Source: Gemmiger formicilis
GTDB taxonomy: Bacteria > Bacillota > Clostridia > Oscillospirales > Ruminococcaceae
Direction of reading: 5' to 3'
Length of the DNA: 64,000 bases
Assembly (NCBI RefSeq): GCF_024462815.1
Contig: NZ_JANGCG010000007.1
Coordinates: forward strand, 62,001 to 126,000
Numbering within the stretch: the stretch's first letter is position 1; each line of letters begins with the position of its first letter. This document shows, one piece after another, positions 15,791 to 24,556 of this stretch. A program made the translations under genes and the position numbers. The notes beneath the pieces were generated by a model. It was not told the DNA's origin and did not search any database. It saw only the letters and a list, made by a program, of their open reading frames with translations.

Positions 15791-16345
15791 ATGGCTCTGA
15801 TTCTTGCCTCCGGCAGTCCGCGCCGCAGGGAACTGATGTCCCTGATTACGCCGGACTACACCGTCATCACCAGCGAGGTCGATGAGACGAAAATCGCGGC
15901 GGACACCCCCGCCCATCTGGCAAAGGCACTGGCAACGGCCAAGGCTTGCGCCGTGGCGGAGGAGCACTCGAATGAGATTGTCTGCGGCTTTGACACGGTG
16001 GTTGAGTGTGAGGGCGAGGTCTTTGGCAAGCCGAAGGATGAAGCGGACGCGCTGCGTATGCTGCGGGCCCTCTCCGGGCGGGAGCACCGCGTCCACACAG
16101 GGGTGTGCATCTGCTGCGGGCGCCGTGCGGCGGCCACGGTGGAGACAACCATAGTCCATTTCTCGCCCATTGACGAGGCCGACCTGCTGGCGTATGTGCG
16201 CACGCCGGAGCCTTACGACAAGGCCGGGGCGTATGCCATACAGGGGCATGCAGCGCTGTGGTGTGCTGGCATCGAAGGATGCTACTACAACATTATGGGG
16301 CTGCCGGTTCACCGCACAGCGCAGCTGCTGCGCGAATTTCAATAA
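15791..16345 (+). CDS. maf: Maf-like nucleoside triphosphate pyrophosphatase
   Basis: The 184-residue protein has the Maf signature LASGSPRRRELM at residues 4-15 and the catalytic block CGFDTVVECEGEVFGKPKDE near 60-80. Maf/YhdE proteins hydrolyse dTTP, UTP or modified pyrimidine triphosphates and have been linked to septum inhibition. It lies next to an mreB-family gene, as maf often does in Bacillota. Length is normal. Confidence 0.93.
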   Translation: MALILASGSPRRRELMSLITPDYTVITSEVDETKIAADTPAHLAKALATAKACAVAEEHSNEIVCGFDTVVECEGEVFGKPKDEADALRMLRALSGREHRVHTGVCICCGRRAAATVETTIVHFSPIDEADLLAYVRTPEPYDKAGAYAIQGHAALWCAGIEGCYYNIMGLPVHRTAQLLREFQ

Positions 16346-16375
16346 GACCCTGCAGCCCCGGAAAAGGGAGACTGT

Positions 16376-17446
16376 ATGGGCAGAGTACGCAACTTTTTTA
16401 CACGCTTTTTCGGGAGAATACGCGCTATGTTTACCAAAGATATCGGCATTGATCTGGGCACGGCCAACACCCTTGTGTACATGAAGGGCCGCGGCATCAT
16501 TATGCGGGAACCGAGCGTTGTTGCCGTGGACCCGCGCAGTGATGAGCTGCGGGTGCGCAGTGTCGGGCACGAGGCAAAGGCCGTTATCGGCCGTGCGCCG
16601 GGCTCCATCGTGGCCGTGCGCCCGCTGAAGGACGGCGTCATTGCCGATTTTGACATCACCGCCGCCATGCTGCAGAGCTTTATCCGCCAGGCGTGCGGCA
16701 GCAGCCTGTTTGCCCGGCCGCGGGTGGTTATCTGCGTGCCGTCCGGCGTCACCGAGGTCGAGCGCCGCGCTGTGCGTCAGGCTGCCGCCAAGGCGGGGGC
16801 CCGGCAGGTCACCGTCATTGAGGAACCGATGGCAGCGGCCATCGGCAGTGGCCTGCCGACTGCGGACGCGGTGGGCAGTATGATTGTGGACATCGGCGGC
16901 GGCACGGCGGAGGTGGCGGTCATCAGCCTGTCGGGCATTGTGGCCAGCCGCAGCGTGCGCTGCGCGGGCGATGCACTGGACCAGAGCATCATCGCCTTCA
17001 TCAAGCGCAAGTATAATCTACTGGTGGGCGAGCGCACCGCCGAGCAGATTAAAATTGAAATCGGCTCCGCCTGCCCGCAGGACCCCGAGACCAGCATGGA
17101 AATCAAGGGCCGCAACCTTGTGGACGGCCTGCCGAAGGATATCCTCATCCGGTCGGAGGAGGTGCGCGAGGCAATGAGCGAGTGCCTGCTGCGCATCGTG
17201 GAGGCCATCAAGGATACGCTGGAATGTACCCCGCCGGAGCTGTCCAGCGACATTATTGACCGCGGCATTATGCTTTCGGGTGGCGGCGCGCTGCTGCGCG
17301 GGCTGGACACGCTGATTCAGAACGAGACCGGCATTGACGTTCATATTGCCGAAAGCCCGCTTGACTGTGTGGCGCTGGGCGCCGGCGCGGTTCTGGATAA
17401 CCCCGAGCTGGCCGGAAGGCGCCGCGAGGAAATGAGCTACCTGTAA
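16376..17446 (+). CDS. mreB: Rod-shape-determining protein MreB/Mbl
   Basis: The 356-residue actin homologue has phosphate loop 1 (DIGIDLGTANTLVY), phosphate loop 2 (VDIGGGTAEVAVIS), EEPMAAAIGSG, and the adenosine site IMLSGGGALLRGLD. It polymerises on the membrane and guides lateral wall synthesis. I kept the upstream ATG because it has GGGAG and gives an N-terminal amphipathic helix rich in F and R, which fits membrane binding. ATG 16427, also with a GGGAG, would remove it. Whether it is MreB, Mbl or MreBH cannot be decided here; mreC and mreD are absent. Confidence 0.93.
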   Translation: MGRVRNFFTRFFGRIRAMFTKDIGIDLGTANTLVYMKGRGIIMREPSVVAVDPRSDELRVRSVGHEAKAVIGRAPGSIVAVRPLKDGVIADFDITAAMLQSFIRQACGSSLFARPRVVICVPSGVTEVERRAVRQAAAKAGARQVTVIEEPMAAAIGSGLPTADAVGSMIVDIGGGTAEVAVISLSGIVASRSVRCAGDALDQSIIAFIKRKYNLLVGERTAEQIKIEIGSACPQDPETSMEIKGRNLVDGLPKDILIRSEEVREAMSECLLRIVEAIKDTLECTPPELSSDIIDRGIMLSGGGALLRGLDTLIQNETGIDVHIAESPLDCVALGAGAVLDNPELAGRRREEMSYL

Positions 17447-17488
17447 AAAGCGGCGGGCTTTTTCTATGCAGAGCCGCCGAAAAAAAGA

Positions 17489-17517
17489 TTGACAAACGGG
17501 CCGTTTCCGGCTATTAT
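17489..17517 (+). promoter_or_regulatory. Consensus promoter for the sigma-factor gene
   Basis: TTGACA, a 17-base spacer and TATTAT, 33 bases before the start codon. The -35 box is a perfect consensus, implying constitutive housekeeping transcription. Confidence 0.85.
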
Positions 17518-17550
17518 TAGATTGTCCGTATCCGGCCGGAGGAATACCCT

Positions 17551-18111
17551 ATGCACACTGTTGACAAGGATTTGCCTGTCCGCGCACAGCAGGGGGATGA
17601 GAACGCCTTGGCGGCGCTCATCGCCCGCATGATGCCGGCCATCCGCAGGGGTGCAGCCGAGTGTACCGCCCCGGGGCTTGAATTTGACGATGCCGTGCAG
17701 GAGGGCCTGATTGGCCTGTTTCACGCCGTGCGCGGGTTTGACCCCGCCATGGGGCAGACCTTCACCGCCTATGCGGCCGCCTGCATCCGCCACGCGCAGC
17801 AGGACGCCCGCAGGGCCGCCCTGCGCAAAAAGCACGCGCCGCTGAATTTCAGCGTGCCGCTGCCCACCGCGGAGCAGAGCACCGACACCCGCCCCGGCCC
17901 GGAGGAACAGGCTATCTCCGGCGAACAGCTGGCCGATACCCTGCGCCGTATGCAGACCGAGCTTTCCGAGCTGGAACGCCGGGTGGTTATGGCCGGGCTT
18001 TCGGGCAAGACCCCCGCGCAGACTGCGCAGGAGCTGGGCCTGCCCACCAAAAACGTGGCCAATGCCTTGGCCCGCGCCCGCCGCAAGCTGCGCGGCGGCC
18101 CCACAATTTAG
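17551..18111 (+). CDS. RNA polymerase sigma-70 family factor (small, SigH/ECF-like)
   Basis: The 186-residue protein has a region 2 (about residues 10-95, with FDDAVQEGLIGLFHAVRGFD and FTAYAAACIRHA) and a region 4 helix-turn-helix at the end (AQTAQELGLPTKNVANALAR). There is no region 1.1 and little region 3, so it is an alternative sigma factor, closest in layout to SigH-type factors. No anti-sigma gene is adjacent. Its regulon cannot be inferred from the window. GGAGG precedes the ATG at a normal distance. Confidence 0.85.
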   Translation: MHTVDKDLPVRAQQGDENALAALIARMMPAIRRGAAECTAPGLEFDDAVQEGLIGLFHAVRGFDPAMGQTFTAYAAACIRHAQQDARRAALRKKHAPLNFSVPLPTAEQSTDTRPGPEEQAISGEQLADTLRRMQTELSELERRVVMAGLSGKTPAQTAQELGLPTKNVANALARARRKLRGGPTI

Positions 18112-18174
18112 GATTCAGGCGTATTGCCTGCATCATATATCAACCTGCCCCAGTAGCGCCTAAAATCAGTTCAG

Positions 18175-18203
18175 TTGGTCCATTCCATATGCGTTGTTTT
18201 AGA
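18175..18203 (+). promoter_or_regulatory. Possible promoter for the zinc-ribbon gene
   Basis: TTGGTC, a 17-base spacer and TTTAGA, about 40 bases before the start codon. Confidence 0.5.
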
Positions 18204-18243
18204 TTCTTCCGCGGGCAAAATAAACACAGAGGAGATACCCACT

Positions 18244-18522
18244 ATGTTCGAAGACAAGACTTTGGTATGCAAGGATTGCGGCAAGGAGTTCGTTTGGACC
18301 GCCGGCGAGCAGGAGTTCTACGCCAGCCGTGGTTTCGAGAACCAGCCCCAGCGCTGCAAGCCCTGCCGTGATGCCCGCAAGAACTCTACCCGCGGTGAGC
18401 GCCAGATGTTCGACGCTACCTGCGCCAGCTGCGGCAAGGCCTGCAAGGTTCCCTTCCAGCCTCGTGAGGACCGCCCGGTCTACTGCAGCGAGTGCTTCGC
18501 TAAGATGAAGGAGAACGGCTGA
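18244..18522 (+). CDS. Zinc-ribbon protein with three CxxC pairs plus a fourth
   Basis: A 92-residue protein carrying CKDCGKEF, CKPCRDAR, CASCGKAC and CSECF, which make two treble-clef or ribbon-type zinc sites. It fits the small zinc-ribbon family (zf-trcl/CxxC_CXXC_SSSS) common in Clostridia, often strongly expressed and of unknown function. Possible roles are ribosome-associated or redox/zinc buffering. Codon use is like that of the ribosomal protein genes further along, suggesting high expression. A strong terminator follows at 18564. Confidence 0.85.
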   Translation: MFEDKTLVCKDCGKEFVWTAGEQEFYASRGFENQPQRCKPCRDARKNSTRGERQMFDATCASCGKACKVPFQPREDRPVYCSECFAKMKENG

Positions 18523-18563
18523 TTTACGCGCTTTTTCGTGTAAAATGAGTTGAATGTTCCATT

Positions 18564-18599
18564 CCGCGCCCCGGCCTCACCGCCGGGGCGCGGTTTGTT
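18564..18599 (+). terminator. Terminator after the zinc-ribbon gene
   Basis: A 12-bp perfect GC stem (CCGCGCCCCGGC with its inverse) and a 6-base loop, followed by TTTGTT. Confidence 0.88.
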
Positions 18600-18644
18600 C
18601 ATAGGGTTGATATAGGAATACCAAACAAAATCTGCAGCGCCGAT

Positions 18645-18673
18645 TTGCGTTTTTACGCCGTATGCTGTATAAT
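18645..18673 (+). promoter_or_regulatory. Promoter for the DUF2142 gene
   Basis: TTGCGT, a 17-base spacer and TATAAT, 42 bases before the start codon. Confidence 0.8.
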
Positions 18674-18714
18674 AGCACTGATTCCCGTACATCCTGCCGG
18701 AAAGGCGTATTTTT

Positions 18715-20964
18715 ATGAAACAAAAACTCACGATTCGACGCACGGTTTGCAGCATAGTAGCGGCCCTGCTGGCGGCAGCGGCCGTCTGGCTGCTCTGCCG
18801 CTGGGTGGGGTATGATTTACAGCTGCGTGTCGGCGATACACAGACCTTTGCCATCCTCAACGATGACTACAGTCAGGTCATTGATGTCACCGGGGAAGGG
18901 CTGACCCAGTCTATGCCGGTATCCGCCGGGCAGACGGTCTGCGGCGTGCGGCTCGACTTCAGTACCCAAGGCACACCGCGCCAGAGTGGTATGCTGATGG
19001 TGGACCTCTACGACAGCACAGGAACGCTGCGCGGACAGGCCGCGGGGGATTACCTGAATATTTTTGACAACCTTTTTACGGCGTTCGCCTTCGACAGCAC
19101 TTACACACCGGCGCAGGACGAGACCATGACCCTACATATTTATAGTGTGGCGGCGTGGGATGGCCCGCTGGGCCTTTGGGCCAGCACTGGCACGGTGGAC
19201 GGTATGCCGCTTCTGGTGGGCGATACCGACGCCGGAGCCACACTGGCCCTGCAGATGATGACCGATAACGCCGCACAGTGGCCGACCACGCTGGCCAACC
19301 AGCTGGCTCCGGTGCTGGCGGCAGCGGCCTTTGCGGCGGTGCTGCTGTTCGGCTTGCAGACCCCGCTGGCGCTGACGGTGGCGGTGGTGGGCCTTGCCTG
19401 CGGGTTGGCCTTTGTACAGGTCACCCCCGCGCTGGTGGCCCCCGATGAATACTTTCATTTGGCCGCCGCCTATGAGCTGGCAAGCCGTATAGGCGGGCAG
19501 ACGCCCGCAGACGAGGACGGCAATCTGCTGGTCCGTGAATGTGACGCACCCCACTTTGGCACGCGCAGCGGGGAAATCGGGATCCTGGCCTACAAGAATC
19601 AGGAGATGGCCCGCCGGAACGAGGCGGGCGGCCCGGACGAGCTGACTGTTGCCAGCGAGGCGAAGGCCGGGCAGGGCAGCAGCGGCTATCTGGCGCAGGC
19701 GCTGGGTGTCCGGCTGGCGCGCAGTCTGGGGCAAAACTTCTACACGATGCTGCGCACCGGGCGTATTTTCAATCTGATTTCCTATCTGGCATTGGCGGCG
19801 CTGGCTGTGGCGCTGGCCCCTGCCGGAGTGCGCGGACTGCTGGCCTGCGTGGCGCTGCTGCCTATGCCGCTGGAGCTGGCGGCCAGCTTTTCACCGGATA
19901 CCCCGGTACTGGGAACAATTTTCTGCTACACGGCGCTCTGCCTGCGGCTGCGCAGCAAGAAGGCCGTCTGGTGGGAAAAGCTGCTTCTGGTCGCGCTGGG
20001 TGGGCTGGTTGGCCCGGCCAAGGCCATCTATCTGCCGGTGGTGCTGCTCTGCTTTATCATCCCGGTGGAAAATCTGGACGGCGGCCGCGGCGCGGTCAAG
20101 GGCCCCTTCGGGCTGCGCGTTCAGAACGGGTGGTACATTCAGGGGGCTGTGCTGGTGCTGGCATCCTGCCTGTGGATTTCCGCCAATCTGAGCGAGCTTG
20201 CCTACGCGGCCCGCGATATGAACCATACCATGCTGGCCGTGGGCGGTGTGGCGCTGGCGGTGCTGCTGGTGCTTGCGCTCTGGCTCTATGCCGTGACCCG
20301 CGGTGACGCCAAAAAGCGGCGGGCCTTCCGCTGGGGGCTGGCCGTTGTGGTTGTGCTGGCCGCGGCGGGCAGCGTCTACGCACTGACCCATATGGGCGGC
20401 GGGCTGAACCCTGACCAGCTGCTGATGGTGAAACCCAACGGCGATTCCCTATATACCTTCTCACTGGGGTATGTGTTCCGCAATCTGCCTGCCACCGCCA
20501 AGCTGCTGCTGCGCTCTATCCCGGAGCAGGGTGCGTTCTGGCTGCAGGGGATGCTCGGCACAACGCTGGGCGAGCCGATTGTCTACCGCATCGACGTAAG
20601 CTGGCTGCTGGGCATTGGGCTAGTGCTGGCGCTGCTGGCGGCGGCCCTCCCGGCACAGGGCGAGCAGCCGCCGCTGGGCCGCCGGACGGCATGGGGCACG
20701 GTGGCAATCCTCTTTGGTGTGGCGGCGGCGCTGCTGGTGGTGGTGCTGAACTGGACGCCCATCAACTACCAGACCCTGTTTGGTATGCAGGGCCGCTACT
20801 GGCTGCCGGTGCTGCCGCTGGCGCTGCTGCTCTGCAAGCGCAGCCGTTGCGTTGCTCTGCGGCGCGATGCCTCCCGCGGGGCGGCGCTGGCCGTCACTGC
20901 CTGTACACTGTTGACCCTGCTGCAGGGCTTTAGCTTATACGCAAGCTGGCAGCAAGTATCATAA
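18715..20964 (+). CDS. DUF2142 polytopic membrane protein
   Basis: The 749-residue protein has an N-terminal membrane helix (about 12-32) and an extracytoplasmic beta-rich domain (about 35-190). A multi-span region follows, resembling GT-C glycosyltransferases. The DUF2142 signature TPALVAPDEYFHLAAAYELA lies after helix 2, near residue 245, where GT-C enzymes carry their acidic catalytic loop. Known DUF2142 proteins occur in cell-surface polysaccharide loci, so a glycosyltransferase role on a lipid-linked sugar is plausible but unproven. It stands alone with its own promoter. Confidence 0.85.
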   Translation: MKQKLTIRRTVCSIVAALLAAAAVWLLCRWVGYDLQLRVGDTQTFAILNDDYSQVIDVTGEGLTQSMPVSAGQTVCGVRLDFSTQGTPRQSGMLMVDLYDSTGTLRGQAAGDYLNIFDNLFTAFAFDSTYTPAQDETMTLHIYSVAAWDGPLGLWASTGTVDGMPLLVGDTDAGATLALQMMTDNAAQWPTTLANQLAPVLAAAAFAAVLLFGLQTPLALTVAVVGLACGLAFVQVTPALVAPDEYFHLAAAYELASRIGGQTPADEDGNLLVRECDAPHFGTRSGEIGILAYKNQEMARRNEAGGPDELTVASEAKAGQGSSGYLAQALGVRLARSLGQNFYTMLRTGRIFNLISYLALAALAVALAPAGVRGLLACVALLPMPLELAASFSPDTPVLGTIFCYTALCLRLRSKKAVWWEKLLLVALGGLVGPAKAIYLPVVLLCFIIPVENLDGGRGAVKGPFGLRVQNGWYIQGAVLVLASCLWISANLSELAYAARDMNHTMLAVGGVALAVLLVLALWLYAVTRGDAKKRRAFRWGLAVVVVLAAAGSVYALTHMGGGLNPDQLLMVKPNGDSLYTFSLGYVFRNLPATAKLLLRSIPEQGAFWLQGMLGTTLGEPIVYRIDVSWLLGIGLVLALLAAALPAQGEQPPLGRRTAWGTVAILFGVAAALLVVVLNWTPINYQTLFGMQGRYWLPVLPLALLLCKRSRCVALRRDASRGAALAVTACTLLTLLQGFSLYASWQQVS

Positions 20965-20996
20965 AACCTACTTTATTATAAAAGGAGAACACTCTC

Positions 20997-21203
20997 ATGA
21001 CTGTTACCAAGAATACCATCATTGCCGAAATCCTGAACAATGACCCCACGCAGGGTTGCGTGCCCATCTTCCTGTCCACCGGTATGCACTGCCTGGGCTG
21101 CATGGCATCCCACGGCGAGACCGTTGAGGAGGCCTGCGCCGTTCACGGTGTCGATGCCGATGAGCTGGTTGCCGAGCTGAACGATTACTTTGCACACCTG
21201 TAA
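20997..21203 (+). CDS. DUF1858 redox-disulfide domain protein
   Basis: A 68-residue protein consisting of one DUF1858 domain, with the CxxC pair in STGMHCLGCMASHGETVEEA. This family is found fused to or beside hybrid-cluster proteins and is thought to bind a metal or take part in thiol redox chemistry. AAAGGAGA precedes the ATG. Its last codons overlap the trmK start. Confidence 0.85.
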   Translation: MTVTKNTIIAEILNNDPTQGCVPIFLSTGMHCLGCMASHGETVEEACAVHGVDADELVAELNDYFAHL

Positions 21204-21855
21204 TGTACCGCGGCTGGACGCCCGCCTGACCGCTGCCTTCGACTTTGTACGGCCGGGGCACACGGCGGCGGACATCGGCTGCGACCACGGCAAACTAAGC
21301 GCCGCACTGGCGGGCAGCGGTCGCTGCCCGCTTGTTTTGGCTTGTGACCTGCGCCCCGGCCCGCTGGAAAAGGCCCGCGTGACCTGTGCGCCCTACGGCG
21401 ATAGGGTACAGCTGCGGCTGGGCAGCGGGCTTTCGGTGCTGGCCCCCGGCGAGGCGGAGGATATCATCATCGCAGGCATGGGCGCCGAGACGATTATCGA
21501 AATTCTGGAGGCTGCACCGTGGGTCTTTGATGCGCGGTACAATCTGATTCTTGTGCCCGCCACCAAGCACAGCATCCTGCGCCGCTGGCTGGCCCGGCGC
21601 GGCTTTGCCTTGCGGGCGGAAACGCTCTGCCAGGCCGCGGGCCGGTGGTACGCCGTGATGAACGCCCGCTACACCGGGGAAGCCTGTGAGCCGGATGGGC
21701 TGTACTGCCTGACCGGCCTGACGGCGGGCCAGCCCGGGTGTGCGGAGTATTACGCCAGCCAGAATGCCAAGCTGAAGAAATATCAGCTCGGCCTGCCGGA
21801 CGGCGCAGAAAAGGACGCCGTGGGCAAGCTGATTGCCGAGCTGGAAAAACAGTAG
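21190..21855 (+). CDS. trmK: tRNA (adenine22-N1)-methyltransferase TrmK
   Basis: About 221 residues with a Rossmann methyltransferase domain. The SAM motif is AADIGCDHGKLS, the acidic motif is VLACDLRPGPLEKAR, and the TrmK-specific loop is IIIAGMGAETIIEIL. A helical C-terminal domain follows. It methylates N1 of A22 in tRNA. The only good start is TTG 21190 inside the end of the DUF1858 gene, implying translational coupling. Upstream Shine-Dalgarno sequence is weak. The stop codon TAG lies within a REP-like repeat. The adjacent Nif3-like gene is a common neighbour of trmK in Bacillota. Confidence 0.9.
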   Translation: MHTCNVPRLDARLTAAFDFVRPGHTAADIGCDHGKLSAALAGSGRCPLVLACDLRPGPLEKARVTCAPYGDRVQLRLGSGLSVLAPGEAEDIIIAGMGAETIIEILEAAPWVFDARYNLILVPATKHSILRRWLARRGFALRAETLCQAAGRWYAVMNARYTGEACEPDGLYCLTGLTAGQPGCAEYYASQNAKLKKYQLGLPDGAEKDAVGKLIAELEKQ

Positions 21856-21876
21856 GGGCGGGGCTCTGCTCCGCCC
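21852..21876. repeat. REP-like hairpin repeat, copy 2
   Basis: GTAGGGGCGGGGC with an inverted GCTCCGCCC half. It supplies the stop codon of trmK, so insertion of the repeat may have set the present end of that gene. Confidence 0.65.
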
Positions 21877-21921
21877 GGGGATGTGACCCGCTACTGTGTA
21901 AACAAATTGGAGGTATCCGCA

Positions 21922-22677
21922 ATGTCGGTAAGTGTACAGCAAATTCTGGGTCTGCTACAGGCGGCGGCGCCGCAGGAGCTGGCGCTCAGCTGGGACAACG
22001 TCGGCCTGCTGGTCGATGCCGGCACGCCGGTGGACAGCGTGCTGACCACGCTGGACATCACCCCCGCCGTGGTGCGCGAGGCGGTGGAGAACGACTGCCA
22101 GCTCATTGTCAGCCATCACCCGGTCATCTTCCACCCGCTCAAGACGCTGGCCGCCGACGATGTACCGGCGTTGCTGCTGAAGAACGGCATTTCCGCTATC
22201 TGTATGCACACAAATCTGGATGCCGCGCCCGAGGGCGTCAACGATACCCTGAGCAACATTCTGGGCATTGCCGCCGAGGGGCGGGAGAGCTTTGCCGAGG
22301 GCTGCGGCCGCATCGGCACCACGATGCCCACCACGGTCGAGGCACTGGCCCGCTTCTGCGCGCAGACGCTGCACACCGGCGTAAAGTACGTGAACGGCGC
22401 AAAGCCGGTCACCTGTCTGGCCGAGGTCAGCGGTGCGGGCGGCAGCTATCTGCAGGAGGCCATCGACCGCGGCGCGGACTGCCTTGTCACCGGCGAGGCA
22501 GCGCACCACATTGCCCTGCTTGCCAAGGAGAAGGGCGTCGGGTTGGTGGTGGCGGGCCATTGGGGCACCGAGCACGCTATTGCCGATGTGCTGGCCGCCT
22601 GCATTGCCGGGCAGTTCCCGGCATTGAGCGTAGCCCACGCCGAGGCGGACAAAGACCCCTATTCCTACTTATTATAA
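21922..22677 (+). CDS. Nif3-like dinuclear metal-centre protein
   Basis: The 251-residue protein belongs to the Nif3/YqfO (DUF34, COG0327) family. Metal-ligand motifs are present: SHHPVIFHP near residue 72 and the C-terminal GEAAHH and AGHWGTEHA blocks. Members form hexameric toroids with two metals per subunit. One was reported as a type 2 GTP cyclohydrolase, but the general function is uncertain. This is the short form without the inserted PII-like domain. GGAGGT precedes the ATG. Confidence 0.9.
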   Translation: MSVSVQQILGLLQAAAPQELALSWDNVGLLVDAGTPVDSVLTTLDITPAVVREAVENDCQLIVSHHPVIFHPLKTLAADDVPALLLKNGISAICMHTNLDAAPEGVNDTLSNILGIAAEGRESFAEGCGRIGTTMPTTVEALARFCAQTLHTGVKYVNGAKPVTCLAEVSGAGGSYLQEAIDRGADCLVTGEAAHHIALLAKEKGVGLVVAGHWGTEHAIADVLAACIAGQFPALSVAHAEADKDPYSYLL

Positions 22678-22689
22678 AAGGAGAACCCC

Positions 22690-24453
22690 ATGTCCCTTGA
22701 TGCCGCAACACTGGCGTTGGTCGCCGGTGAACTGAAAACCACTCTGCTGGACGCGAAGATTGACAAAATCTTTGAGCCGACCCGCGATGAGGTGCTGATG
22801 ACCCTGCGCACCCGCACCGAGACCCACCGCCTGCTGCTGTCGGCCCGCAGCGGCTCGGCCCGCGTCTGCCTGACGAAGGAGAGCTTTGAGAACCCGCTGA
22901 CCCCGCCGGGCTTCTGTATGCTGCTGCGCAAGCATCTGACCGGCGGCCGTCTTATCGACCTACGCCGCGAGCCGGGCGACCGCATTGTCTATTTTGACTT
23001 CCGCTGCACCAACGAGATGGGCGACCTTGTCACCAACACGCTGGCCGTGGAGCTGATGGGCCGCTACTCCAATCTGGTGCTGGTGCAGGATGGACGCATC
23101 ATTGACGCGCTCAAGCGGGTGGACTTTGATGACAGCGAGGTTCGCCAGCTTCTGCCGGGCCTTGCCTACACGCTGCCGCCCAAGCCCGCGCGGCCGGACT
23201 TCCTGGAGACGAGCGCTGCCTCCCTTGTGGCGGCGGCGTGCGAAAAGGACCTGCTGGTGGCACAGGCGCTGGGCAAGACGGTAGCGGGCGTCGGCCCGGT
23301 GGTTATGCGGGAGGCTGTCTGCCGCGCTCTGGGCGAAACGCCCGCGCTGGCCTGCGACCTGACCGCTGAGGAACGCACTGCGCTGGCCGCAGCCCTTGAC
23401 GAGCTGAAGGACGAGCACAGCCGCGGCGGCACGCCCACCGCGGTGCGGCTGCCCCAGCCGGACGGCGCGCCGAAGCCAGTGGAGTTCAGCTTCTTTGTGC
23501 CGCAGCAGTACGGCAGCGCGGCCATTCTGACCCAGTACCCCACCTACAGCGAGCTGCTGGAGGATTACTACGCCACCAAGGACCGCGCCGAGCGCCTGCG
23601 CCAGAAGAGCCGCGAACTGTATAAGGCAGTCCACAATATGTATGACCGCGCCGTCCGCAAGCAGGCCGCCCGCAAGGAGGAACTGAGCCAGTCCGCCAAG
23701 GCTGACACACTGCGGCTGTACGGTGAGCTTCTGCAGGCAAACCTCTGGGCCGTCCACAAGGGCGACCGTCAGGTGACGGTGCAGAACTACTACACCGGCG
23801 AGGATGTGACCATCCGGCTTGACCCGCGTCTGGGCGGCAACGAGAACGCCCAGAAGTATTTCCGCGATTACAAAAAGAAGCAGACTGCCCACGCCATGCT
23901 GCAGAAGCTGCTGGTGGAGGGCGAGGCTGAAATTGAATATCTGCGCACGGTTCTGTATGAGGTTGAGTCCGCGCCCGGCGAGATGGCGCTGAACGAAATC
24001 CGCGCCGAGCTGAAGAGTCAGGGCTACCTGAAATACTACAAGCAGCGCGACCGCAAGCAGAAGCCCGCGGATTTCCTGCGGTATACCTCCAGCGATGGGT
24101 TTGAGATTCTGGTGGGCCGCAACAATCTGCAGAATGACAAGCTGACCCTGCACACGGCCCGCGGCAAGGATTTGTGGTTCCATGTGCAGAAGGCCCCCGG
24201 TAGCCACTGCGTGGTGATGAGCAGGGGAGAGGACATCCCCGACACCACCCGGCAGGAGGCCGCCGAGCTGGCGGTGCTTCATTCCAGCCAGAACGGCGGC
24301 GCCAAGGTGGCCGTTGACACCACCGAGGTGAAGAACATCTGGAAGGCCAACGGCGCCAAGCCCGGTATGGTGCTGTATGAGGTGTACACCACAGTCTACG
24401 TCACCCCGCGGGAGGGGCTGGAGGAGCAGCTGAAGAAGTCCCAAAAAAATTGA
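22690..24453 (+). CDS. rqcH: Ribosome quality control protein RqcH (NFACT family)
   Basis: The 587-residue protein has NFACT-N (1-~190), HhH-type and coiled-coil middle regions, and a C-terminal NFACT-R domain with the block GRNNLQNDKLTLHTARGKDL. Bacterial RqcH binds the obstructed 50S subunit and recruits alanyl-tRNA to add alanine tails. The catalytically important Asp-Arg pair is visible in EPGDRIVYFDF near residue 96. Older names for the family are FbpA and fibronectin-binding protein. AAAGGAGA precedes the start, 12 bases after the Nif3-like gene. All hallmarks look intact. Confidence 0.94.
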   Translation: MSLDAATLALVAGELKTTLLDAKIDKIFEPTRDEVLMTLRTRTETHRLLLSARSGSARVCLTKESFENPLTPPGFCMLLRKHLTGGRLIDLRREPGDRIVYFDFRCTNEMGDLVTNTLAVELMGRYSNLVLVQDGRIIDALKRVDFDDSEVRQLLPGLAYTLPPKPARPDFLETSAASLVAAACEKDLLVAQALGKTVAGVGPVVMREAVCRALGETPALACDLTAEERTALAAALDELKDEHSRGGTPTAVRLPQPDGAPKPVEFSFFVPQQYGSAAILTQYPTYSELLEDYYATKDRAERLRQKSRELYKAVHNMYDRAVRKQAARKEELSQSAKADTLRLYGELLQANLWAVHKGDRQVTVQNYYTGEDVTIRLDPRLGGNENAQKYFRDYKKKQTAHAMLQKLLVEGEAEIEYLRTVLYEVESAPGEMALNEIRAELKSQGYLKYYKQRDRKQKPADFLRYTSSDGFEILVGRNNLQNDKLTLHTARGKDLWFHVQKAPGSHCVVMSRGEDIPDTTRQEAAELAVLHSSQNGGAKVAVDTTEVKNIWKANGAKPGMVLYEVYTTVYVTPREGLEEQLKKSQKN

Positions 24454-24470
24454 TAAAAGCTGGGGAAAGT

Positions 24471-24539
24471 ATGATGGAATACTACACAGTCATTGAGGCG
24501 GACCAGATGATGTACCAATATAAGGAAACCCACCACTGA
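24471..24539 (+). CDS. Possible 22-residue peptide
   Basis: A very short frame, MMEYYTVIEADQMMYQYKETHH, begins 17 bases after rqcH behind GGGGAAAG and ends just before the next gene's ribosome-binding site. It has an acceptable start context but no known relative that I recognise. It may simply be chance. Confidence 0.25.
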   Translation: MMEYYTVIEADQMMYQYKETHH

Positions 24540-24556
24540 AAAAGGAGGGGAACGCT

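Noticed and set aside
17447-17482. Terminator after mreB
   Set aside because: CGGCGGGCT and AGCCGCCG can pair only with a bulge across a long loop, and the sequence that follows is A-rich, not T-rich on the plus strand.
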